Part shown: positions 1-6,374 of the stretch, piece after piece | How the letters are laid out: every line of letters starts with the position of its first letter | How positions within the stretch are numbered: position 1 is the first letter of the stretch | Assembly: GCA_903896915.1 (NCBI GenBank) | Contig: CAITZN010000652.1 | Coordinates: forward strand, 1 to 8,308 | DNA: 8,308 bases | From: an uncultured bacterium | GTDB taxonomy: Bacteria > Desulfobacterota > Desulfobulbia > Desulfobulbales > Desulfobulbaceae | Direction of reading: 5' to 3' | Notes under the pieces: generated by a model | The model's database searches: none | Told to the model about the DNA's origin: nothing | Seen by the model: the letters and a program-made list of their open reading frames with translations, nothing else | Translations under genes and position numbers: made by a program

Positions 1-75
1 GCCTGGAACGCCACTTCATTTTTCAAGTTGCCCCCGGATCGTGTTATCGAGTTGGGGAATCAGGTGGAACTTTAA
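1..75 (+). CDS. 3' end of an unrecognised protein gene (partial, runs in from the left)
   Basis: Reading frame 1 is open from the first base and ends at a TAA at 73-75. It gives 24 residues that finish PPDRVIELGNQVEL. The composition (hydrophobic and charged residues mixed, no low-complexity run) resembles the C-terminus of a real soluble protein, and the strand would make it convergent with rsmJ, whose stop lies about 50 bases further on. The fragment is too short to assign a family and I do not recognise it. It could also be a chance open frame, since an open stretch of 24 codons is not rare. Confidence 0.4.
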   Translation, partial: AWNATSFFKLPPDRVIELGNQVEL

Positions 76-125
76 AAAGCAGCAATTTTTACCAGCGCCT
101 TGTCGGTTCGTTTTAGTTGCTTGGA

Positions 126-911
126 TTATTTAATTGAGATTTCCTTGGGTGTTCCCACATACACATCAAAACGTACCGCTTTGCCTTTAAGCATATAGGC
201 AGGGGGTCGTCCCAACAGCAAGGGGCCCTTGAGCGGCCTTTTGACCACCACCTTTTTCGGTCGGACAGCCAAGGCCGCCAGGAGTAACTGTTCCGGGGCA
301 TCGTTGTTGTCGTCAAGCAATTGCAGCAGCTGCAGGTCCTGTTTCACTTTGGCGGATTTGGATCGCTCTGGAAACATCGGATCGAGATAAATAACATCTG
401 GTTGTTCGTCGAGTTCGGGCAGATGCCTAAGGGCATTGCCAACGACCAGGTGAATCCGATTTGTGATAGCGGCGGTATGGGGTGAGCGGGCGGCCCGTTC
501 CAGGCCATCGTGGAGGAGGGCGGCGACGATAGGGTTGTGTTCGAACATCCAGACCCGGCAGCCGGCAGCGGCCAGAAGGAAGCCGTCACGTCCGAGTCCG
601 GCCGTGGCGTCGATGACTAGAGGGCCTGTGGTATGCCGGACCTTGGCCGCCTTCACGAGGAGTTCTTGGCCGGGATGACAATGGCGCCGACGGGCGGAGG
701 GACGTTCAAAATCGACCCAGAGAGCACCAGGCAATTCGGGGTCACCCAGCTTGCATAGCTCCAGATGCTCCGGGGTGAGGCGGAGCAGGAGCACCTGGCC
801 GTGAGGCTCGCTGATTAGAGAAATACCCAGAGACGCCGCCAGCTTGGCCACCCTGTCGGTAGTGCATTGCGGATCGGCGAGTAGGGCAAGGGGTGGATTT
901 GAGCTGTGCAA
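126..911 (-). CDS. rsmJ: 16S rRNA (guanine(1516)-N(2))-methyltransferase RsmJ
   Basis: This is a class I SAM-dependent methyltransferase of 261 residues that in E. coli (250 residues) methylates N2 of G1516 in 16S rRNA of the small subunit. The family pattern is clear along the length: LTPEHLEL near residues 45-52, the SAM-binding DATAGLGRD at 101-109, an acidic end of strand 2 (FEHNP, 123-127), the catalytic-site motif YLDPMFPER at 175-183, VVVKRP at 221-226 and the C-terminal RFDVYVGTP at 247-255. The 261-residue frame starts at a TTG (909-911) with no convincing Shine-Dalgarno in front. No ATG/GTG/TTG lies between it and the upstream in-frame stop at 960-962. It aligns well with the E. coli N-terminus from LLADPQ onward, so the TTG is preferred over the GTG at codon 21, which would cut into the domain. 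It is transcribed away from kdsB and is probably monocistronic. The enzyme is best known from Gammaproteobacteria. Confidence 0.93.
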   Translation of the reverse strand: MHSSNPPLALLADPQCTTDRVAKLAASLGISLISEPHGQVLLLRLTPEHLELCKLGDPELPGALWVDFERPSARRRHCHPGQELLVKAAKVRHTTGPLVIDATAGLGRDGFLLAAAGCRVWMFEHNPIVAALLHDGLERAARSPHTAAITNRIHLVVGNALRHLPELDEQPDVIYLDPMFPERSKSAKVKQDLQLLQLLDDNNDAPEQLLLAALAVRPKKVVVKRPLKGPLLLGRPPAYMLKGKAVRFDVYVGTPKEISIK

Positions 912-952
912 GGGTTGGATACCAGATGTAACCTGATGGATTTGTTTGGCGA

Positions 953-981
953 TTGCCTTTTAATTGACCGCACTGTATCAT
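953..981 (+). promoter_or_regulatory. Candidate sigma70-type promoter for the kdsB operon
   Basis: TTGCCT at 953-958 and TATCAT at 976-981 are separated by 17 bases, the optimal spacing. The -10 box matches TATAAT at five of six positions and the -35 matches TTGACA at four of six. Transcription would begin near 988, giving a leader of about 50 bases before kdsB. A second, overlapping pair (TTGACC at 964-969 with TATGCA at 987-992, also 17 bases apart) is weaker at the -10. These are calls from consensus only. Confidence 0.45.
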
Positions 982-985
982 GGGA

Positions 986-995
986 TTATGCATAA
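986..995. repeat. Perfect 10-bp palindrome TTATGCATAA in the divergent region
   Basis: TTATGCATAA is its own reverse complement and lies just downstream of the candidate -10 box, at about the expected start of transcription. That would be a suitable place for a repressor half-site pair or for AT-rich unwinding. The symmetry does not extend beyond the 10 bases, and I recognise no specific regulator consensus, so an operator role is only a suggestion. Confidence 0.3.
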
Positions 996-1040
996 AAGCA
1001 AAATAATGTTGCCGTTTCCAACCCAGATGCAGGATTGCTG

Positions 1041-1805
1041 ATGAGTCGAACAGAACCGAAGATAGTCGCTATTATTCCAGCTCGTTACCATTCAAATCGT
1101 TTCGAGGGAAAACCGCTTGCCTTGATCAATGGTAAACCTATGATCCAGCATGTAGTTGAGCGGGCGCAGCAGGTTGAGTTGCTCTCCCGGGTGGTGGTGG
1201 CAACTGATGATGAACGCATCGCTGAGGCAGTGGAAGCCTTTGGTGGTTCCTGGGTCATGACACGACGCGATCACGCCACCGGTACCGACAGGCTGGCGGA
1301 GGCGGCACAGAAGATCGATATTTCCGATCAGGATGTTATAGTTAATATTCAGGGCGATCAGCCCCTGTTCCCTGCGGAGATCGTCGAGCAGGTCGCACGG
1401 CCCCTTATCGAGGATCCGGGTCTGCCCATGTCGACCCTGATCTACAAAATTATCCGACCGGAAGAGATCATCGATCCCAACCACGTCAAAACCGTATTCG
1501 ATTGTCACGGCAATGCCCTTTACTTTTCGCGGTCTCCGATCCCTTTTCAGCGTGATCCAGGAGAAAAGGAGCAACCGACTTATTACAAACATCTCGGCTT
1601 TTACGCTTACCGCAAAGGGTTTCTGGTCACCTTTGTCGGTTTACCCGAGGGTCAGTGGGAGCGATTTGAGAAGCTCGAACAGTTGCGCGCCCTTGAGTTT
1701 GGCTATACGATTCGAGTGGTGTTGACAAATCACGATTCGGTTGAGGTCGACACCCCCAACGATTTGATAAGGGTGGAGCAGATGCTGGCGGCAGCACAGC
1801 AATGA
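1041..1805 (+). CDS. kdsB: 3-deoxy-manno-octulosonate cytidylyltransferase (CMP-Kdo synthetase)
   Basis: KdsB activates Kdo with CTP to give CMP-Kdo and pyrophosphate, in the cytoplasm, for transfer to lipid A by WaaA. The product is 254 residues against 248 in E. coli and is complete. Visible motifs are the nucleotide-binding IIPARYHSNRFEGKPL (11-26), VATDD (53-57), ATGTDRLAEA (79-88), NIQGDQPL (102-109, with metal ligand D106), YFSRSPIPF (161-169), HLGFYAYR (184-191), LEQLRALE (212-219) and VEVDTPNDL (234-242, with metal ligand D237). The common NVQGDEP motif reads NIQGDQP here; I take this as ordinary family variation. I place the start at ATG 1041 because AGGA at 1031-1034 sits six bases upstream; a TTG two codons earlier (1035) is open but directly abuts that site. 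It is probably the first gene of the rightward operon, 59 bases before the CofD-like gene. Confidence 0.96.
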   Translation: MSRTEPKIVAIIPARYHSNRFEGKPLALINGKPMIQHVVERAQQVELLSRVVVATDDERIAEAVEAFGGSWVMTRRDHATGTDRLAEAAQKIDISDQDVIVNIQGDQPLFPAEIVEQVARPLIEDPGLPMSTLIYKIIRPEEIIDPNHVKTVFDCHGNALYFSRSPIPFQRDPGEKEQPTYYKHLGFYAYRKGFLVTFVGLPEGQWERFEKLEQLRALEFGYTIRVVLTNHDSVEVDTPNDLIRVEQMLAAAQQ

Positions 1806-1864
1806 AATCTTGGCGGCAGGTTGCGGTGGCAAGGTCTTTTCCTCATATTCGGAAATAACAGGAT

Positions 1865-4216
1865 ATGGCAGGACAAAAGCATCTCAAGAAGCAGTTGGAA
1901 TTACTGACAGCAAAAGGTTTTTCAGTCCTTGACGTCCTTTCCGAAGACAGTCTTGCTGAAAAAATCACCTCTATTGTTTTGGATAGTGGCACCGATACTT
2001 TCTCGCCGACAATCTCCTCGATGTTTACCGAGTTGAAAAAGGAAATTGAAACCCTTGATGCAAGCGCAACCAAGGTGGTGGTGTTTGGCGGCGGCACAGG
2101 GCTTTCTAATGTTATTGGCGGCGATTCCAGGCGTATAGGTTGGGCCGAAAACCCCTTCTCCGGTTTAAAACAGGTGTTCCCGCAGGTCAATTCGGTAGTA
2201 TGTGTGACCGACGATGGCGGTTCCACAGGTGAATTGCAGAAAGACCTGCCGCTGATTGCCCTTGGCGATCTTCGTCATGTGCTGGTCTCCTCAATCCGGC
2301 GGGAGAACCTGCTCAGGGAATATAGTCTCGACGACGTGGCTGCAGGATGCTGCGCTACGGCGCTGCACGCCATTTTCAACTACCGGTTCATCACCCGTCC
2401 AGCCTCGCCTTTGCAATTTTTGCAGGATACCCGTGCAGTCCTTGCCGATCTCCCGCAACCGCTGCTGGGGTATCTTTCGGAGTTGACCGCCTCGCTTTTC
2501 ACCGACAAGCGTCTGGCTCCAACCTTATCCCGACCGCAATGCCTGGGGAATCTGCTGTTGGCCAGCGCTATCTATAAACAACTGGACGTATCACTGACTC
2601 AAACCCAGTTGCTGGCATCGCATCAGATTGTACGGACGGCGACTATTCGCGGGCTGGCCGAACTCTCTGTTTGTTTGGGAGTGAAGCAGAATTCCGTGCT
2701 ACCATGCACAACCACCTTGTCTCAGTTGCAGATGCTCTACAGTAACGGTGTCCTGGTGACCAGTGAATGTAAATCGAGCATGGCCCGGCGTGGGTATCCG
2801 GTCGATAGGGTAATGGTCGAATTCAGCTACGACCCATTCCTCCAGCCTGAGGTGGTGCAATCGGTGCAACAGGCAGATATTATTCTCTTTGCACCGGGCA
2901 GCTTGTACACCTCGATCATCCCTATTCTGCAGGTGCCAGGACTGGCCGAGGCGATCAGGAAAAACACCAAGGCCCTTAAGGTGCTGGTCGCCAATATTTG
3001 GGTGCAGAAAGGAGAGACCGATGCGACCCGTGAGGCTCCTGATCGAAAATTTTATGTCTCCGATTTAATTTGGGCTTACCATCATAATATCCCTGGCGGT
3101 GTCTTCAACTTGTTCTCACATGTTATATCGCTTGATCTGAGCGATATCCCCGGTTCGGTTTTGCAACGGTATGCCCTGGAAAACAAGGAGCCGATCTATA
3201 TTGATCGGAACCGGGTTCGAGCCTTGGGGTTTGGATCGGTGGAAGCTAGGATTTTTTCAGAAGAGCAGTTGCAACAACGTGGGGTCATTCAGCATGATCC
3301 TGACGCCTTGGCCATGGCGGTTAAAGGTCTTTGGGCCCTGCAACAGGCCGGTTTCCTCGATAAACCAGCCTGCCTGGAAAAGCTGCCCAAAGCCGAATTT
3401 CTCTCCAGCGTCGAATATACCCCTCGGCTCGCACCCAGTCTGCGTTATGAGAAAATTAGATCGCTGTTGCATTATCTGAGCACCGAGGTGATTCAGGCTG
3501 GATCCCTGGCAGTGGTCAAGATGACCGAAAACGATCGGCAAGGGCTGCTTGATTGGGTAGTGGAAATCATCTGGTCTCATCCCGATATTCCCTTGGATCA
3601 TCTACAGTTCATCCGCGGGATAACCCTGGTTGAACCGGAATCCTGGAAGCGCTGCCAGGAATGGGATAATATCTTTTCCTTCTACGATCCGCATGATCAA
3701 CGGATTAAGATACGACAGGATCAGGCTGAAGACATCAGCCGCTTTGAGATGGTTTTTCTGGTGGCCCTCGGGCAATCGCTCCTCGGCAACTATGCTCAGA
3801 AAAAGGAAATGGTTGACCTGAAGTTCCAAGATGATGTCGTCGGCCGGGTTTTCAGGTTACAGGTCAGGGAGCGTGAGCAGCTGGTCAGTTTCCTTAAATC
3901 TGAAGATATGGATACCTATCTGCAGCTGTCACGGATGTATCGCTTGCAGCAGGAAGAACGAATGTATACCCGCGTTGTCAATCCCGGCGAAGGTTTTACG
4001 CCTCCTGGGTTGTTTTTCGGTCTTTTTTACGCCTGGTATCTGGACAACAGGTTTGCGGCCAATATAGAATACAAGATGTCTATTATGCGAAACGCTATTT
4101 CCGATCTTATTCCCGAACAGGTGCGAATTGTGGATCGTCGAAGAGAGACGGTCCGTTTCTTCCGGGAAAGGATTTTTAGACAACGAACCCCTCTTCTTTC
4201 AGGAACGGTGCGATGA
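1865..4216 (+). CDS. Long CofD/YvcK-family (UPF0052) protein with an unrecognised C-terminal region
   Basis: A 783-residue protein whose middle part belongs to the CofD/YvcK superfamily. CofD transfers a phospholactyl-type group in coenzyme F420 synthesis, and YvcK binds UDP-sugars and affects carbon metabolism and cell shape. Residues 1-69 are a charged, probably helical extension. The core at about 70-490 shows the Rossmann-like VVVFGGGTG (71-79), VTDDGGSTGEL (114-124), GDLRHVL (134-140), APGSLYTSIIPIL (343-355) and VANIWVQKGETD (375-386), so the ligand pocket looks intact. About 20 residues lie between GGGTG and TDDGG beyond the usual spacing. From about 515 to 783 I recognise no family; it is rich in helix-forming, charged and aromatic residues and has no membrane segment. 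Typical YvcK proteins are roughly 300-450 residues. ATG 1865 is the first start after an in-frame TAA (1856-1858), but its ribosome binding site is poor (AGGA only one base away). Its stop overlaps the next gene. F420 synthesis seems unlikely because no other F420 gene is present. A CofD relative of the so-called GAK gene system is an alternative, but its ATP-grasp and HprK-like partners are not seen here. Confidence 0.85.
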   Translation: MAGQKHLKKQLELLTAKGFSVLDVLSEDSLAEKITSIVLDSGTDTFSPTISSMFTELKKEIETLDASATKVVVFGGGTGLSNVIGGDSRRIGWAENPFSGLKQVFPQVNSVVCVTDDGGSTGELQKDLPLIALGDLRHVLVSSIRRENLLREYSLDDVAAGCCATALHAIFNYRFITRPASPLQFLQDTRAVLADLPQPLLGYLSELTASLFTDKRLAPTLSRPQCLGNLLLASAIYKQLDVSLTQTQLLASHQIVRTATIRGLAELSVCLGVKQNSVLPCTTTLSQLQMLYSNGVLVTSECKSSMARRGYPVDRVMVEFSYDPFLQPEVVQSVQQADIILFAPGSLYTSIIPILQVPGLAEAIRKNTKALKVLVANIWVQKGETDATREAPDRKFYVSDLIWAYHHNIPGGVFNLFSHVISLDLSDIPGSVLQRYALENKEPIYIDRNRVRALGFGSVEARIFSEEQLQQRGVIQHDPDALAMAVKGLWALQQAGFLDKPACLEKLPKAEFLSSVEYTPRLAPSLRYEKIRSLLHYLSTEVIQAGSLAVVKMTENDRQGLLDWVVEIIWSHPDIPLDHLQFIRGITLVEPESWKRCQEWDNIFSFYDPHDQRIKIRQDQAEDISRFEMVFLVALGQSLLGNYAQKKEMVDLKFQDDVVGRVFRLQVREREQLVSFLKSEDMDTYLQLSRMYRLQQEERMYTRVVNPGEGFTPPGLFFGLFYAWYLDNRFAANIEYKMSIMRNAISDLIPEQVRIVDRRRETVRFFRERIFRQRTPLLSGTVR

Positions 4217-6009
4217 ACACCTTATTGTTGACCATTATTTTTTTTCTCCTGGCCGGATATGCCGGACTTGCTCTATTATATTTCGTAACGATCCGGCCTC
4301 GTCTTCGGTGTCTGCAAAGCATGCAATTGCAGGCCTCCACCCCACCCAGTTCCGGTTCGGCGGCCCCTGAGCCTCTTACGGTTGATGGAAATCATGACGA
4401 CGCTGCCGCCCAAAACGAATCCCTTCCGCAGCAGGCTCTCCAGCAGGCCCTGCAGCGCTCGCTCAATGAGTGGTGGCACACCTTTGACGCCGTCATTGAT
4501 CCCATTCTTATTCTCGATACCGATCTGACCATCGTTAAGGGCAACCGCGCCGCCGTGCAACTGCTCTCAGTCGACGGTTCGGGTATTATTGAGGGGGAAA
4601 AATGTTACCAACTGTTTGCCGGTACCGAAATGCCCTGTCCGCAGTGTCCTATTCGGACGATCTGCGGCGAAATAAAAACCCATAAGCATGAAGTCTCACA
4701 TCGTTATATCGGGCGCACTCTTTCGGTTTCCTGCGTCCCGATTATCAGCGATGACCAGATCGTCGGTTTTGTCCATTCCGCCAAGGATGTCAGCCACCAG
4801 CGCAACCTGGAAAAACGACTGGTCCATGCCTCTAAACTGGAGGCGATTTCCACCCTTGCCGGCGGCATTGCCCATGATTTTAATAATATTCTCGGTGCTA
4901 TCCTCGGTAATGCCGATCTGTTGCTCTATCGCCTACCTATCCAAAAGGTTGGGGATAATCCGTTTGGCGGTCCACCAATCACCTTTGAGGAAATAGCCGA
5001 CCATATTCAGGCCATCAAAAGAGCCGGCAACAGGGCCAAAGATCTGGTCGGTCAGATCCTGGCCTTCAGCCGTCAGACGACCAATCAACGGAGAAATCTT
5101 ATGATTGCCCCGGTGGTCAAAGAGGTCTGTCGTCTGTTGCGATCCTCGTTTCCGGCAACCATCGAACTCAAGGTTGCTGTGGCCCAGGATATCGGCATGA
5201 TCTCTGCCGACCCAGGTCAGATCCAGCAGGTGTTGATGAATCTCTGTACCAATGCAGCTCAGGCCCTTGAGAACGAAATCGGTGTCATCGAAGTGTCACT
5301 GCGGGAGATCGAGACCGGCAGGGCGGAACAACTCCGTTATAACGATCTGGCTCCGGGGAAATATGTTGTCCTTACGGTTCAGGATACGGGGGGGGGGATT
5401 CCTCCTGAAACACTTGAACGGATTTTTGATCCCTTTTTCACCACCAAGGAAGTCGGAGAAGGATCCGGACTGGGGCTGGCCGTAATCCATGGGATTATCG
5501 TTTCCCATGATGGTGTTATCGACGTTAAATCTGAGTTGGGAAAGGGTACGGTGTTCACCGTATTTTTCCCGCGGGTGCAGGAGGTTGCCGGCAAGGATGA
5601 CGAGATTGTTTCTTTGCCACGTGGCACCGAAACGATCCTTTTTGTCGATGATGAAGAGGATATTGTGAAAATGCGTACTGGAATGTTATCCTATCTCGGC
5701 TATCGGATGTTGCCGGCAACCAGCCCCGAACAGGCCTTAAACTATTTCACCAAGGGACAGGAGCACATTGATTTGTTGATTACTGATCATACCATGCCGA
5801 GAATGACTGGATTACAGTTGGCAACCAGAGTCAATGCCATGCATCCGGGCCTGCCCATCATCCTCTGTTCTGGGTACAGCGAGGCGGTGACGCCGGAAGA
5901 GGCCCAGAAGGCCGGGGTGCGTCGGTTCTTGGCCAAACCGGTGGATATGCGGCTGCTGGCGACTGCCATTAGGGACGTCCTGCCTAATAAGGACAGAGGG
6001 GTGCAATGA
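4213..6009 (+). CDS. Membrane-anchored PAS hybrid sensor histidine kinase with C-terminal receiver
   Basis: 598 residues. One hydrophobic segment (about 4-26) followed by arginines anchors it in the inner membrane with almost nothing outside, so sensing is probably cytoplasmic or within the membrane. A Pro/Ala/Gln-rich linker (about 40-84) leads to a PAS domain (about 85-195) holding cysteines 131, 142, 145 and 151. The HisKA domain has its phospho-acceptor H221 in AGGIAHDFNN. The ATPase domain shows the N-box residue N347, the G1 box DTGGGI (391-396), the F box IFDPFFTTK (404-412) and the G2 box GSGLGL (417-422). The receiver has acidic D479/D480, acceptor D525, S553 and K575. All catalytic residues are present, so it should autophosphorylate and pass phosphate to its own or other receivers. 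The start ATG overlaps the CofD-like stop in an ATGA, with AGGA at 4201-4204 eight bases upstream. A run of ten G lies in the G1 box codons. The signal is unknown. Confidence 0.93.
   Translation: MNTLLLTIIFFLLAGYAGLALLYFVTIRPRLRCLQSMQLQASTPPSSGSAAPEPLTVDGNHDDAAAQNESLPQQALQQALQRSLNEWWHTFDAVIDPILILDTDLTIVKGNRAAVQLLSVDGSGIIEGEKCYQLFAGTEMPCPQCPIRTICGEIKTHKHEVSHRYIGRTLSVSCVPIISDDQIVGFVHSAKDVSHQRNLEKRLVHASKLEAISTLAGGIAHDFNNILGAILGNADLLLYRLPIQKVGDNPFGGPPITFEEIADHIQAIKRAGNRAKDLVGQILAFSRQTTNQRRNLMIAPVVKEVCRLLRSSFPATIELKVAVAQDIGMISADPGQIQQVLMNLCTNAAQALENEIGVIEVSLREIETGRAEQLRYNDLAPGKYVVLTVQDTGGGIPPETLERIFDPFFTTKEVGEGSGLGLAVIHGIIVSHDGVIDVKSELGKGTVFTVFFPRVQEVAGKDDEIVSLPRGTETILFVDDEEDIVKMRTGMLSYLGYRMLPATSPEQALNYFTKGQEHIDLLITDHTMPRMTGLQLATRVNAMHPGLPIILCSGYSEAVTPEEAQKAGVRRFLAKPVDMRLLATAIRDVLPNKDRGVQ
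5388..5397 (+). repeat. G10 homopolymer inside the kinase ATP-binding G1 box
   Basis: Ten consecutive G residues span the end of the ACG codon and three GGG codons of DTGGGI in the first hybrid kinase. In the reading given here the frame is intact. Loss of one G would bring in a stop at 5483-5485 and gain of one G a stop at 5406-5408, so either change would remove the rest of the ATPase domain and the whole receiver. Confidence 0.9.
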
Positions 6010-6374
6010 GGATTTTAATTATTGACGATGACGATCAGATACGGATACTGCTTCGCCAGGTAATGGAGTGGGCTGGTCATGAGGTCATTGAGGCGGCAGA
6101 TGGTCGTGAGGGCATGATCCAGCAACGGAAGCAGCAGGCGGATCTGGTCATCACTGACCTGATCATGCCCGAGCAGGAAGGGCTTGAAACCATAACCTTA
6201 TTGAAAAAGGAATATCCTCTGGTCAAGATCATAGCCATTTCCGGCGGCGGTCGCATTGGCCCGGATGCCTATCTGCCGGCGGCACAGGAATTGGGAGCGG
6301 ACAGAGTGTTCAGCAAACCCTTCGATGTCCGCGAGCTTGCCACAACTGTCAGGGAGCTGCTCGCTAATGGCTGA
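6006..6374 (+). CDS. Single-domain response regulator (CheY-like receiver)
   Basis: 122 residues, which is one receiver domain and nothing more. The acidic cluster DDDD (7-10), phospho-acceptor D51 in TDLIMP, S79 in AISGGG and K104 in KPF make a complete phosphorylation site. With no output domain it should act as a phosphate shuttle or sink, or by protein contact, as CheY and Spo0F do. It starts in an ATGA that overlaps the stop of the upstream kinase, with AGGGG at 5997-6001 as ribosome binding site, and its end overlaps the next kinase gene by 8 bases. Sitting between two hybrid kinases it is the natural candidate to carry phosphate between them, but this is inferred from order only. Confidence 0.93.
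   Translation: MRILIIDDDDQIRILLRQVMEWAGHEVIEAADGREGMIQQRKQQADLVITDLIMPEQEGLETITLLKKEYPLVKIIAISGGGRIGPDAYLPAAQELGADRVFSKPFDVRELATTVRELLANG

Larger units (their letters stand above)
912..1040. other. Divergent intergenic region between rsmJ and kdsB
   Basis: This stretch separates two genes that read away from each other, so it should hold both promoters. It is more AT-rich than the flanking genes, especially at 958-1010. A rightward promoter candidate and a 10-bp palindrome are listed separately. For leftward transcription the best I can find is a poor match (TTGCTT, complement of 996-1001, with a weak -10 about 18 bases on), which I do not call. No small gene with a credible ribosome binding site is visible. 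Confidence 0.7.

Noticed and set aside
76..125. Possible terminator between the convergent genes (AAAAA...TTTTT pairing near 75-91, AGCAA with TTGCT further out)
   Set aside because: The possible stems are short, AT-only or have a loop of about 30 bases, and no GC-rich hairpin followed by a T run is visible on either strand.
1092..1592. A 166-codon open frame on the minus strand
   Set aside because: It is a shadow of kdsB, which has all family motifs in the + frame.
1806..1864. Hairpin or promoter between kdsB and the CofD-like gene (TTGC-ggtg-GCAA at 1821-1832)
   Set aside because: It is only a four-base stem without a T tract, and I find no convincing -35/-10 pair, so read-through from kdsB is the simpler view.
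1843..2226. A 127-codon minus-strand open frame across the start of the CofD-like gene
   Set aside because: It has no recognisable domain and it covers the conserved GGGTG region of the real gene on the other strand.
1865..4216. Assignment as the F420 enzyme CofD or as Bacillus-type YvcK by name
   Set aside because: Length and the unrecognised C-terminal region differ from both, and no F420 genes are nearby, so a gene symbol would overstate what is known.
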